From NCBI RefSeq assembly GCF_001640805.2, contig NC_066844.1, positions 11,164,863-11,228,862 of the forward strand: DNA of 64,000 nt, read 5' to 3'. The position numbers and the translations under genes were made by a program. Numbering within the stretch: the stretch's first letter is position 1; the number at the start of each line of letters is the position of its first letter. This document shows positions 35,356-48,269 of the stretch, piece by piece. The DNA comes from Lates calcarifer (lineage: Eukaryota; Chordata; Actinopteri; Centropomidae). The notes beneath the pieces were generated by a model. It made no database searches, had not been told where the DNA came from, and saw only the letters and a program-made list of their open reading frames with translations.

Positions 35356-37147
35356 AATGGTATTGTATATTTTATTTTTATTTATATTTTTAGTTTTTTT
35401 ATATACATTTTTTTTATTTTATTGTACATATGTATAGTGTGTCTATAGTGTGTTTATAGTTTTCTGTTTGTATATTTTAAAATATTTTGTCTCCGTCTGT
35501 CTTTTTCTTAAGGCGAAAGCTATGTTTTCTTTGTTATGTGTATGCATAATGGCATAAATAATCTTATTTTGTTTCCAAAGGAGTTTAGCAAGGTTTCTCC
35601 CTTAAGTTACATGTATGACTTTGAACTTGCAGTTAAACTAAAGTCACCATGCAGCAGATTCAAGGTCCTATTTATGTTTCACTCATGCTCACTAATGAAA
35701 GGTAGCAAGATAATGGAAGGAGATGAGGGCTAAATGACTTGATATCATAAGCTAACATTTGCCATGTTGCAACAACAATGTAAACTTATGTGGCTAAAAG
35801 TTATCTACAGCTTTGGTTGCTTAAATGCTAAATGCTAATGCTACAAGCATGTCTGAAGCTTCCCACTTTTTGGCTTCTGCACTGGTATTCAGTCTAGTTT
35901 TAAAGACACAAAACCAAGTATAGAGCACATGGTGGATAGTTTAGGGGACTTGGGAGAACAGAGTGAGTGCAACAAAAACAAACCCAGACCAGTTTTGCCT
36001 GTTGGAAAGCATCAATTCCCAGCAACCAAACCAAGAAGTGAGTGACACTGATCGGAAATACTTGCAAACACCTGCAAACTCTGTGTAAAAGAGCCACTAA
36101 AATATTACTGATTGTATGTGTAAGCAAGCTGTCAGATCATACCCTTTTGTTACATTTACCTTACCTAAATTTGAGACTCTGTCATCCAAAGTATGATGTT
36201 GACTATATAAGTTAAAACGATAAAAGTTTGACTACAAATTTTCCTTATACCAGGACGTGTTGCCTTAGTTTTTCCTTTTTTTTCTTCTATTTTGTTGGAT
36301 GATCCAAATGATATTCACCAGTCATCAATAAATAAAAAAATCTTCCATGTTATGCTGTGCATTCAGCTCCGCTGCAGTACATTATGAAAAAGGTCTATGC
36401 TGCAATTAGATACCCTAAACATGATTTGCTACTTTAAAAAGTATTTGGATAGACACCACTAGGTACCCACAGTTTTACACAAACTAAATTTAGGCTTCAC
36501 TTTCTCGTATGTATGAGGCAATGAACTGCATCAGCCTATCAAGTCATCTGCTGATCACATGATCTGTTTGATCATGTGTGTTTTTTAACCTTCTCTTCCC
36601 CACCGAGCCCCAGGAGATCAATAAGAAATACTTAAAAGCTTTTCTTTTTTTTAAAGTACAGACCTTGTTGACCTGTTCCTTTCATATCCTCAAGTTAATT
36701 TGGAATTCAAATCAACTGTAAAAAATAAAAAAAGGCTTCATGCATATAATTCATACATTAAACACAAGCACCACACTATTCTTGAGGTGTTGTGTTTTTT
36801 TTTTTCTAACAGCCTGAAGCTAGAGAATGAAAATTATTCCTCTCCAGATGTACTGCATATGGATGAATGAACAAGTGCCAGGGAGATCAGGCGCTACCAA
36901 TATGCAAATGGAGAGACTAATCGCTCCCAAAATAAAAATGACCAACATCAGCAGGATTCCTGCCTTCCTCAAACAACACAGCTGAACACTAGAGTTCAAC
37001 CAACATGGGCTTTTGAAGGCCAATGGCAGTTATTTAGCAATGAAACTGCTTATATGTCAGTAGCCTGTTTGTATGACTTTAACATCCGCTTTGCCTTGTA
37101 AGAAATCCTGCACAGTTGGCTAAAGTCAAGCAGGTATTCACAGACAG

Positions 37148-37335
37148 TTAAAGCTGCACTCATGAATATTTTTATGTAAAAATGGGTCAAATCACGATGT
37201 GTAATGTGAAAGGTTACTCTAAGCAATGAACCTCCACAGAATTATCTGCATTTTCCCTAGTTCTACAGATATTTTAACATCTTTCAGCTCATTGTTTTGG
37301 TTTTCCAGCCTGCAGCTTTAATGTTTCGGTTCACT
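37148..37335 (+). repeat. Dispersed repeat family A, copy 3
   Basis: It contains ttaaagctgcactcatgaat, aatgggtcaaatcac, cacagaattatc and agctcattgttttggttttc, shared with the copies near 19.0, 22.6 and 51.9 kb. Confidence 0.65.
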
Positions 37336-38011
37336 CTCACTGCTTTCATCATCCTTGTCTTCACCTGCAGGGGAAAGCAGCTTTGACAAAACCACTGGAC
37401 ACTACCTGCCCAGCACCAAAGAGCAGGCTACACAAAGTTTAAGCCTAGCTAGTGAACACAGTAGAGCATTTGGCAGTTACAAGGAGATATATTTTCGGCA
37501 GGATCTACTTGTCACCCCGTTTCAGCTTGAACACACCCCATTCAAAAATTCAAAGAACACATTCAAACCCTGAGAGACACACCACCGCCACTCTTGGCCA
37601 CTCCCCCCCCCCCATTCTCTCACCTTCACAGAAAAATTTGCCACACTGATCAACACTTTAAACTACCAGCTAAGTACTACAGGCAGAATTTACACTACTG
37701 CAATATTTGTACAACTACTACTCTTTAGTGTGTGCAAGTGACTGTACATGTAATTTAATATCTCAAGACATGGATTTAATGTTCAGTTATTCTCTAAGGT
37801 AAGTCCTGATTCATTACTTACTGTATCCTGAGTGGAACTCTGTATGAAAGCCTAGTTTAAATAACTTAATTATTTCCCTCCAAGTAGCCCTAGCTGGTTA
37901 ATACAGCCATGGTATTACTAATGAAGGACTGCTGCTGCCACATTTGGTTTAATATCTAAGATTAGCCTCTGCTTACTCACAGTTCTGCTAACCATTTTAT
38001 TGCCCCTAGGT

Positions 38012-38044
<33 letters not shown>

Positions 38045-39628
38045 TAAATAAACCTATATTTAAAAAAGCAAACCAAGGAGATTCACTGATTCACGCCACA
38101 AAATCAAAGAGCATTGTTCCAGTCTCACCTCAGAACCATCATCATGAGCAATTTGGTGTCTTGAAACAACAATAAACAAATACCAGGTGTGCCAACTGAT
38201 TGAATCAATTAAGCTGATGACACACAGGCCTCCACAGCATGATGAAAAAACAGATGAAACAACACATATCAACATCAACACATAACAATACCCACAGCTG
38301 TCAAACTCATGTAAACTACTTAATTTTTTTTAAAACTTTTAAATCACTGTTCCAAGACGGCTTAAATGTGCTGATGGCAAATGCTTCCTTAAGAAGTGCT
38401 CTTGTACTTTTGTATATTGTCCATATATAGTCTTTTTCATGAGTTGTCTCCAACTTTGCTCAAGGTGTCAAGTCCAATTCAACGGGGAGTTTCATGATAT
38501 CAGTTATATGTTTAAATTCATCACATTATGTTAAATATATACACAGAACTGTTGCTTTTGTAAAGCAAAAAAGAAAAAGTAATAGTACAAGTAAACATAG
38601 TCACTTCAGGGAATAAAAACACAGTAAACACAGCAAATTAACTGAAATGAAGATGGAATGAAAATCTTAGATCCAAAACTAAATAAAAGCAAAAAGCTGA
38701 ACAGTCATTATGTGAAGAAATGTAAAATTCTGAAACTGTCCTCCCAAATGGTGGAATATAAAAATAGTTACAGACATCAGTGCAGGCTGCTACCCCGAAA
38801 CCTCATAGATGTGACACAGGAACACTACGGTGCAGGAGCTGAAAGAAACAAAGACTATATCAATTCTCATTGGGATTTTTTCATTTTTCTGCAAATAAAA
38901 GCCCTCAGAATAATTTGGAAGATTTGGCCTTTGGAAGGTAGTGCCTTTAACAAAATAGTACAAAACATTTCTGTCTGCTATTTCTGTATATACAATATAT
39001 CTCATTTTCAAGGGGATGTTGTAATGATAGAGTTGGGGAGCACTCTCTAACTCATCACTCCAAAATCTCTCGTTGGTGTTCAGTTGGGTAGAAATCAGGT
39101 GATCATGATAGTCAGAAGATGTGATTCACATCATTTATGTATTCATCAAACTACTCAGTGAGCCCTCATGACCTGAATGGCACCTCCATTATGTCTCTCC
39201 ATTTATTTATTTAGTTCTGTATTTTCTCCAGCTTAAAAGTCACTATGTGCATCAATGTTTTTGCCGTTGTGTCCGTGTGTGATTGTGTGTGCCTGGTGTC
39301 TCTGACACGACATGGAAGCCAGTCTAATCTAGGCTGTTGTTGAGTTAAAGAGTGCTGCACGCAAGCACTGGCCCAGATGTGTATGTGGGTGTGTCTGTCT
39401 GTCTGTCAGTCTGTCCCTAAAACACGACATCATGACATGGAATCCAGCCTCAGTGGTGATGCAGGGTTAATGAGCAATTTAAGCATGCACACACACACAC
39501 GCACGTCCATTCTGACACATGAAGGATCATGTCTTGCTACACACTCCTTCCTCTTCTACAACTTTCTCCCCTTCTTCCCCTGCGTTTCATCTGTTCATCA
39601 ATTAAAAATGAATGCTTTAAAAAGCTAC

Positions 39629-39632
<4 letters not shown>

Positions 39633-39670
<38 letters not shown>
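39633..39670 (+). repeat. (GT)n microsatellite
   Basis: About 19 GT units. Confidence 0.95.
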
Positions 39671-39672
<2 letters not shown>

Positions 39673-42600
39673 TACATGTGTATGTCTCACTCAGTGACTG
39701 CCATGATTTTGACCAGCAGAGAGAGGAGGGGGAATGTTCATGAATGAAATATATTCCCTTATACAGAGGGGCTGAATGGAGGAACTTCAGACATAGACAA
39801 ACTCACAAGCTCTCTCCCTCTCTCTTTCTCTCTTTTCTCTCTTTTTCTCTCTCTCTTGCTCCATGTCACACACACACACACACATGTACATAACACACAC
39901 AGGCAAAGCAAAAGCAAAACAAAGCAGGACTGTTTTTATTATAATGACTAATTCAAACCACCTTGCTTTTTAGGGAGCAATTAAAATAATGTATATCTTC
40001 ATATTGGACATTTTATATCACTGTTGAAAATAATAACCAAAACCAAAAGAGTGAACTTTTGGAATCATCAGTTTGACACGGAAGTTTTGGTTTATTAACC
40101 ACATTCCAAAATTCTGTCTTTTTACAAGCTCATTGTTGTAGGTTTGATCATTATTCCAAGTGGTTGTGGATGTGTCTTATTTATTAATTCAACTATTTCT
40201 AATTATCATTATTATCATCTGGTTACAGCAAACTAGTTTTGAGCCAGAACAGCCCAGTGAAAAAATTACATTGTCCCATATTACCACAAACATGACCACG
40301 GGCCTATACTGGAGTAGTGATTTGTTAGTGATCTGTTAAGTAATTAAAGTTCACACATGTGAGGGATGGGTGTTAGACACTGGCAAATAAGTGTATTTTG
40401 ATTGGTTTACTTCCTGTTTGATTATTGTGATAATAAGTGGAAAATTGTGTTTGGTGTTTTGCACCAGGTGTTTTATGAAATTGAAAGCTGAGTGAGAGAC
40501 TGAGAATTAGTTTATAGTTTTGCAGACTTGTGTAGTTTTGCTCTTTGAGTGACAGGTTTCAGAAATCATGTGACATATAAAGATTTTGAGTGTAGGCAAA
40601 AAATAAATAAATAAATAAAAAAGAAAAAACGGCAAGTAGCACCATCATCAAAACAGAATCTCACAGGACAATAAATTCCAGTCATCAGAAGACAAGACAG
40701 GTCCAGTTTTTAGGTGTCCAGTGTAAATGTACATTTGATTTGGTTCACTTCTGAGTCAGGTTTAATCTACTCTAATTACTGTAGTTGTACACACAGTTCA
40801 TTGGACTGCAGTTGGTGCTCAGGTTTACCACCTGTTCGACTGCCTGATCACTTCCTTTTCTATCATGTTAAAATATTAACTGGCAGGAAATTTAAATTTA
40901 ACAAAAACAAAAAGAAAAAAGACATTCAAACAAGGTGGTGAGAAACATCTTGACTATGAAATAAACCCAAAATAGTCTAAAAGGGCAACATAACAAGATA
41001 ATGAATCTTGTCCGTAACTTTACCATCAGCTCCCTTGTCACCTTCAACTCATGAGGTTTGTGATGCAGCAAGAATATTTTATGATACCGTGATATTGCAT
41101 GTTTTGCCGACTGCAAATGTAATGTAAAGATGTACACTGTAGAATCTGACATTTAAGACTTTTCAGTGTGGAATGGTTTTCAGGGAGTGAATGGCTTAGA
41201 TGATTGGGCAACATAAATACTTATCAGAAGAGCAAATGAAACATAGGGTAGCAGGTTCTTACTGGCAGGTTCTTACTGGCCATATTTTTGCATTACAAAT
41301 AAAAACAAAATTATCTCAGATTGCAAGCAGAATGAACAAATGTATAAATTACACAAAATTTTAAAATATATAAAACCACCATAGTTTTTCAGTAGAAGAG
41401 CATATAAATAACTCTTGTTCAAGCATCATATATGTTAAACTTTTCAGATAAATATGGTGCAGGGGAATGAACCCACCTGTGGCTCCAACTGTGAAGGAGA
41501 AGGGGAGAGGTTACATTAGAGGCAGAGAAGCAATGAGACAGTAACATGAAAATGCAGAATTTCTAACCACTGCAGTATAAGTCATTGTGGTATGGATAAA
41601 TAAAAATTAGTGGCTGGGAACCAATTCATAGTCCTCCAGCCTTGTGATCAAACAAACCAAAAATTTAACCATACCACTTTATTTCTACAAACAAGAGTGG
41701 CAGCCATTCCATTAGCTTTAGCAGCAGTATAATTAAATGCCTGGTGGCAGCCATTTAACAGCAATGACCCAAGGTCTATATGCCTTAAGTGGTGGAGCAG
41801 AGGTGTGGCACTGGCTCATAGTGGTTCATGGCAGGTCGTAACAGGTATTGGTTTGATGCTAATTGGGGCGGCATTGCAGTGAGCAAATAAGGCAGCGTTA
41901 ATTGGCGGTCAGGGACACATTTCAAGGACACCTCAAACAGAGGCATCTGCCACACTCCTGAGCAGCTGTAAACACCCATATACAGGCACAGTCCTTGGAC
42001 AAACAGTGGCATCTGCGCTTCTCAGTGGCAGTCCAGGCTAAGCAGAATGCCTGGTTGTTTTCTGCAATGAGCTACAGTATCTTTCTGGAGGGACATTCAC
42101 TACAACTTTATCTGTAGGGAAAGTGACTTCATATGGGTGTCTGAGTCCACACATGTGTTTGCATTACTCCAATCCTGCATGCCACAGATGAGTCACTGTC
42201 AGTGAAAGGGAAAGTTTCTAGGCATCTGAAGGGCAAACTCATCAACCCCAGAACCCGGCAGGATAGAAAAACACAAAAGCTTCCATCTCCTCCAGACTGC
42301 TAAGAGCAGGATTAGGCCCTCTTACCACAGAACAATGGGCAGACTGTTGTGCTGATAACATAATGTTAATCAGTAATGCTTTTTCTCCCCTTCGTACATT
42401 GGCATGGGCTTCATGCTTGCTGTTAACTGTTTGAGAAACACAGGCAATACCCATGCTGTCATCCCCACGATGTCACATAGTAACAGATGGTAAAACTAGG
42501 AGGCTGCACAGGGCCGGCAATTCCAGGTTAAGCTGGTTGAGCTGGTGAGCATGTTGGCCTTGATAGGTATAATTCAGTTTTTTAATCATTATCAGTTTGT

Positions 42601-44246
42601 CTCAGAGGAGAGTTTTGAAGTGGCTTTTCCACTCTGCTGAGAATATAAGCATAATTATACTTCTGTGTCATAGTATGGTGGTTCTGCTGTGGGAGCTGAT
42701 TTATAGTTAAGTGTTAAATTTCATCGGTCAGTAGCACCATGGCAATGCAAGATATATGTGTTTTACATTATCAAACCAAAAAAAGAGATTGAAATGTGAA
42801 AGTCTGCCATGTTTAGCTAACCACCAAAAAGAACTAACAGTCATTAAAGTAATTAATGTTTTTACATTCTTTTATTCACGTTGTGATGAAGAGCAACAGC
42901 AGCTGTGAGCAAACAACTACTGATTTTCAAATTGCTGTATGATGTCTTTGATTTCAATCATTTCTGACAGCATCCAAAAACTACAAACAGCCCATACTGA
43001 AAATTTTGCGATCTCTGTGTGTTATCTCCTGTTGTACCCAGACAGTTAGTTACATTTTTGAGCAAGTGTACTTTAGATACAATGTAGCCTATTAGCTACA
43101 GAGACTACATGTATATGTTTCAGTGCTACACTGTAATCTTTTTAACACACTAATACAGATACCATTTATCCCATCCTGATAGTAAGGTAGGTAGTTGTTT
43201 TAGGTATGCCGCTTTTTTTGGTGCATAGAAAAACCACTCACCCACCACAACATAGGAAAAGTAGAGTTTGATTTGCTGGTGAGAAGCTGGTGAGGAATCA
43301 TAGTATATTCTGAATTTTGGCCCATAAAACTCCCAACTGACAGGTGAAAAAGAGGCACATAGTAACTCCATAGGGGAGGACTCTATCTACTCTTTCAAGA
43401 GGAACACACTCGGGAGCCATCACAGAGCCTCAGATTATTTGACATGCTTCATTTAACACGCACTAAATACATCATACAGAAGAATTAATTAAAGTCTCTG
43501 CGTGCAGAGATGCTTTCAGTTATTCTGGTAGATTAGGCCTTTGCTCAGATTGAAAATGGGCTGAGCCATGCTGAGAATTATGTAAGGTCACTAAAGTCCA
43601 TGTTCCAAAAAGAATGAGAAAGGTGTAATTTGTCCCATCCTGGTGGTTGCAGCAAAGCTACTGCCTGTGAATGCAGTGCTTCAACCACCATAGGGTGGTG
43701 CAGGAATGAGTCCTAAAACTCAGAAATAAGCATTTTAGCACTTCTAGTTCCCTATTCCCAAAATCAGTGAGTTTTTTTGAACGGGTTTTTAGTTAGATTC
43801 CTCAAATAAAGATCAAGACTCTTTCATTTTATTCTATTAAAAAAAAAAAAAACTACCTCATTTGTTATTTTTTAACCATTTACTTGAAATAGGCAGTTGC
43901 TGATAAGTGGCTGAATGAGACTGTACATGAAAACCAGTCTCATCAGTTGACCTTACTGCCTTGTTGTGTTTATACTTGCACCCTTGCAAACTATTACTAA
44001 GTTTTAACAAGAAAGGCTGTTGTTGAAGAGGTAATCATACAAATTAAATTACAAGCTGGAGCTTGCTCATTCACACTCTCTCTCTACCTCTAATGTGCAA
44101 ACATAGGGTGAGGTAGATTCATGTTTGACTCATGTTTTTTTTTTTTTTTTATTTTTTTTCTTCAGTCCCTTTGTGCGTCCCTTCACTGCCACACTTGCAT
44201 GGCATCAGCTCCATTGCTCTGGATCTAAGCCTGCCATCTTTTCTCC

Positions 44247-44248
<2 letters not shown>

Positions 44249-44277
<29 letters not shown>
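44249..44277 (+). repeat. (CA)14 microsatellite
   Basis: Uninterrupted CA repeat. Confidence 0.95.
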
Positions 44278-44857
44278 GCCCCCAGCTCTTACCTAGTCAC
44301 GGAGCCCACCATCGTACTTCTCACACACACATACACAAATGCTCTAATGCGCACTTATAGATGATTTCATTATTTGTCTGTTTATTGTTATATTTGAGCA
44401 GTATAATTCATGTTAACTGGAAGATAATAAATCCTGTTATAGTGAAGCAAGAAGTGCCCAAGGTTATTTGTTTGAATGTTGTGTTGAAACTTCCAAATTA
44501 CCTTCAACTCACTGTCATTGTCTTAGCATGGTAAACCTAGCTATAATCATTTTACTCATAGATTAATATGTTCATAATTGACTTGTTTCTATATGTTCTG
44601 ATTAATTTAACTAAACATTAAATACATTTATTCTATGCTATCAATCCCCTTTATTAAAAAAATCTGGTGCCCCTATTCAACTTTAATTTAATTAACATTA
44701 ATATTTAATATTAATGTTTTAGTGTTAATATTTTGTTAATTTTCATATTCATGGTTAAAGGAAAGGATACGGGTAACAATAAGCAGTTTCACAAGTTTTG
44801 CTCAGAGTTTTTGATGACCAATCCATCCAAACTGACCTCCTCCCTTTACAGACTTGC

Positions 44858-45197
44858 ATCCATCCATTATCTATACCGCTTATGCTTTGAGGGGCCGGAG
44901 CCAATCATAGCTGACACTGGGCAAGAGGCAGGGTACACCCTGGACAGGCTGCCAGTCAGTCACAGGGCTGACAAACAGAGGCACACAAATATTCACACTC
45001 ACAACTCACACCTATGGGCACTTTTTCTTAGTGTTACTAGTTAACCTAACCTGTATGTCTTTGGACTATGGTAGAAAGAGAGAATACCTGGAAGAAACCC
45101 ATGCTGACACAGGGAGAACATGCAAACTCCTCTCAGAAAAGCCCCAGGCAAACTTGTGAGGCAACAGTGCTGAACACTGCACCACTGTGTTGCCCCC
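44858..45197 (+). repeat. Teleost dispersed repeat family B, copy 1
   Basis: It runs from catccatccattatctatac through gcagggtacaccctggacag, aacctgtatgtctttggact and gggagaacatgcaaactcct to ccactgtgttgcccc. This is one of the commonest short dispersed repeats in fish DNA. Its class is not settled in my knowledge. Confidence 0.8.
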
Positions 45198-45934
45198 TAT
45201 GTGGACTTGGTGGCTCTAAAACAGCATAATACTACTTCCTCCTTTGCTCCTGATGGATGAAAGTCATATGTCCTATAGCCACTAGGGGGCTTTGTCATTT
45301 GAATGCAAACATTTGGGGATTTGCTGTAACAACTGATGCGTCTGATTCATTTTCTTGGGAGGACATTCTCTTGGATACACGTTATACACCACTGATGTTT
45401 GTTCTCCTTCAGAATGTCAACAATGACATTAGTAGTGAAAAGAGTGAATTCTTAGAAACAGCAGTATCAGTATTTGTCTTGCTGAGTTCTCCAAGAGTAT
45501 CAACCAGTGCAAATTTATTTTATCCTGTTTATATGTGTGCTGTGAATACTATACATTAGTGGTCCACAGACATGATTGGTCTGACAGTTGAACTTGTATT
45601 GTGCGTGGTAGTTGCAGGTCAGAAAGGTCTTGCAGCGCTGCGTGTCTGAATAGGAACATTGCATGACTGATTTTCCAGTCTGAAAAAGTGTGTGTCTGCT
45701 CACCAACTGGTCAACTTACTCCAGTCTCCTCTCTCCTCTCTGACTGCACGCCTCACTGGGCTAACACTGTCTGGAGCTCCTCCTGTGTGAGAGAGAGAGT
45801 GTGTGTGTGTTATAGAGAGAGAGACAGAGAGAAAGACAGCCAGCCCCTGGGAAGTAGGATGGTGTGATAACACTCAGAAATGATAGTTTAGCCCTGGAGA
45901 GCACTTGACACGCAATATCTCCTTCCTCAGATCA

Positions 45935-45943
45935 ACACACACA

Positions 45944-45975
<32 letters not shown>
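45935..45975 (+). repeat. (CA)n microsatellite
   Basis: CA repeat with one AAC interruption. Confidence 0.95.
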
Positions 45976-47058
45976 GCTGTCACAGTGAAGGGTAAACAAG
46001 CAGTGCCAAGGGCCTTTGAGAGCAAGCTGGGAAGGAGACTCGGCCTCATCTGTATGTGTGAGTGCCAGCATTGGCATGTGGGAGTGGCGTCTGTGTGTAT
46101 GTCTGTGTGAAACATAAGTAAAGTGGACTAAATTGAGTATATTGCCACTCAAACAATAGACAGTGTGAGACCAGAGAGAAAAACGTACACAGTCAATGTG
46201 GACATGCAACTTCTAGATCTCATCTCAACTCCTGTCTGAGTTTTCCCAATTCCCCTCCCACCTTTCACCAGCAGAGAGTGTGATGGAACACAAAAATGTC
46301 AAGTATATAGGCACGTCAGGTGGTATGTGTGCAAAGATCACTATAGCCACTATGTATAAAGTTAAAACTTTAATTCTGAATTGTTCTTCGTTGCCATAAT
46401 TAGGCTCAGTCTCTGAAATTATGTGCAAATTAGCAGGGTGTCCTTAAATGTGAAAAAGGAGCTCTGTACACAGATATCAATTCTCCACCATAAAATCACT
46501 ACATGCAGGAGGCACGAGGATTATCTAATTAATCCACTAGTAGAATTTTTTCTTGTTTGAGGAAAAAGAAGTCCTGATCACTGAATCAGGGGCAAATGAT
46601 CTGCTATAGAAGATATTTTTCTGAAGTTTGATTTAAAGCCCCATTGCTTCTAATAGGTATCTATTTTATTTAGATAAAGTACTTAATAATTACACTACAA
46701 CACAACCTTCCAACATACTGCATCAGTCGTTCGTTGTCTGTTATATATTGTGTGTAGAAACTGATTGGTTTGTTTACAGTGTATACTGTCAATTGTAATT
46801 CCTCTAAATCCTGTGTTTATGTATTTGTAATAGTTTTACTGATAAGTGATCAGCAGTATCACAGTTTCTTTGGGTTTTTGCACTCCCATTACAGAACTGA
46901 GACAAACAGTGCTGCAGCTGCCCTGTGCCAGCAGGCTTGTTGTTTCTTACTAAATCATGCTCCATGACTGGGGACTTATTTGAGTCAGCTGAGGAAGTTC
47001 ATGTTAACAGACTTGAAACTAAGCTTTCTAATAATGCTGTCAGTAGTTAAAATTGGAT

Positions 47059-47099
47059 AGTGGAAAGTAATAAACTACATTTACTCAAGCACTGTACTG
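47059..47099 (+). repeat. Fragment of the 12.7-kb CAGTGG-type repeat
   Basis: The stretch agtggaaagtaataaactac, then tttactcaagcactgtactg, matches the first 40 bp of that repeat family. Confidence 0.6.
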
Positions 47100-47345
47100 C
47101 TGGAGTCGATCTGGGCGGAAATTGGGCAAGGGGTGGGGTACACCTTGCATAGGTTGCCAGTCTATCACTAGGTCTCCTGCATGTCTTTGGACTGTGGGAG
47201 GAAGCCAGAGTACCCACAAAAAACCCAGGCATGCACACAGAGAATGTGCAATTTCCACACAGAAAAGCCCTCACCAAACCATGGTTTGAACCAGAACATT
47301 CTTGCTGTAAAGCAACAGTTTTGACCACTGCACCATGCTGCCCTA
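47100..47345 (+). repeat. Teleost dispersed repeat family B, copy 2 (diverged)
   Basis: It contains ggggtggggtacaccttgca, tgcatgtctttggactgtgg and ccactgcaccatgctgccct, aligning with the copy at 44858 but missing part of the middle. Confidence 0.75.
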
Positions 47346-47544
47346 AATCTGGAGAAATCTGTAATTATGGTCATGTGGTTGCCCGTCAATTACATCATAT
47401 CCCCTTTGTGCTTGCATCAGTATTGTGTTGCCAGAGGCAGTCAAAATTGACTTTCAGTCCAGTTTAACGTCACATTTTTACCTTACACTTAATTAATTTT
47501 GGTTTCACCATATATTTTAACTGGATGAAGGATTTTAGTCTGGA

Positions 47545-47622
47545 TCATAAGTTATAAGAGAAACAAGCCGGACAAACATTAGCAACAATTGGGCTCCACT
47601 GAACAGTGTTAGAGAAACATTG

Positions 47623-47655
<33 letters not shown>

Positions 47656-47920
47656 ATGAAACTGCTTCATTTAGTGTTTTAACCAGATTTAATCACAAGG
47701 TCCATTTTGTGAGGTGGAGACCTCTATATCTAATTCAGCTCCCACTCCCAAAAACCCCAAAAACCTCTAGAGCATCTTGATCATAAGTTATCAGAGAAAC
47801 AAGCTGAACAAACATTAGCAGCAGCTCAGCCTTCATGGACAATTTTTAAAGTGAAACTGCTTTATTCTGTGTTTTTACCTATTTTGAATTGGTCCATTTG
47901 TTTGAGAGAGGAGGAGTAAT
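47545..47920 (+). repeat. Imperfect tandem duplication of about 230 bp
   Basis: The stretch gatcataagttataagagaa (about 47544) recurs as gatcataagttatcagagaa (about 47780). Both are followed by an acaaacattagca block, then gaaactgctt, then gtccatttt/gtccatttg. The first unit carries a 28-nt poly(A) run at about 47627. Confidence 0.75.
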
Positions 47921-48079
47921 TTAACTCCTGGTAAAAAAAATCTCCTGAATGACACTGAAGAAATCCTAACCAAGAGAAGTTGACGCAATGATGACAATGT
48001 TTATGAGACTCCCATGATCGTATGACACTACCTAATGACATCATTAATCTATGTCTTTGGTTGTTGTTTTTGATTGAGA

Positions 48080-48262
48080 GAGTGGTAGAAATTAAATACT
48101 GCTTATTTAAGTATTTCCATTTTATGCTACTTTAAACTTTTATTCTACTACAGTTCAGAAATAAATATTGTACTTTTTTAACAGTTGTAGCTACTAGTTA
48201 CCTTTGAAATTAAGATTTTATTTTAGATAAGCAATTGATAAACTTATAAAATATCTTGCTGG
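48080..48262 (+). repeat. Partial copy of the CAGTGG-type repeat
   Basis: The stretches agtggtagaaattaaatact, tatttccattttatgctact and gataaacttataaaatat parallel the 12.7-kb copy. The 3' end is missing. Confidence 0.65.
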
Positions 48263-48269
48263 ATTTCCT

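Larger units (their letters stand above)
35360..44855. other. Intergenic DNA, no gene found
   Basis: AT-rich, with a family A repeat copy at 37150, GT and CA microsatellites (39633, 44249), a purine/pyrimidine tract at 39810-39870 and a 25-bp AT palindrome at 44694-44718. No recognisable exon. Confidence 0.6.

Noticed and set aside
45874..46209. 111-codon minus-strand open frame with Cys-Val runs
   Set aside because: The frame is carried by the CA microsatellite; no protein-like composition outside it.
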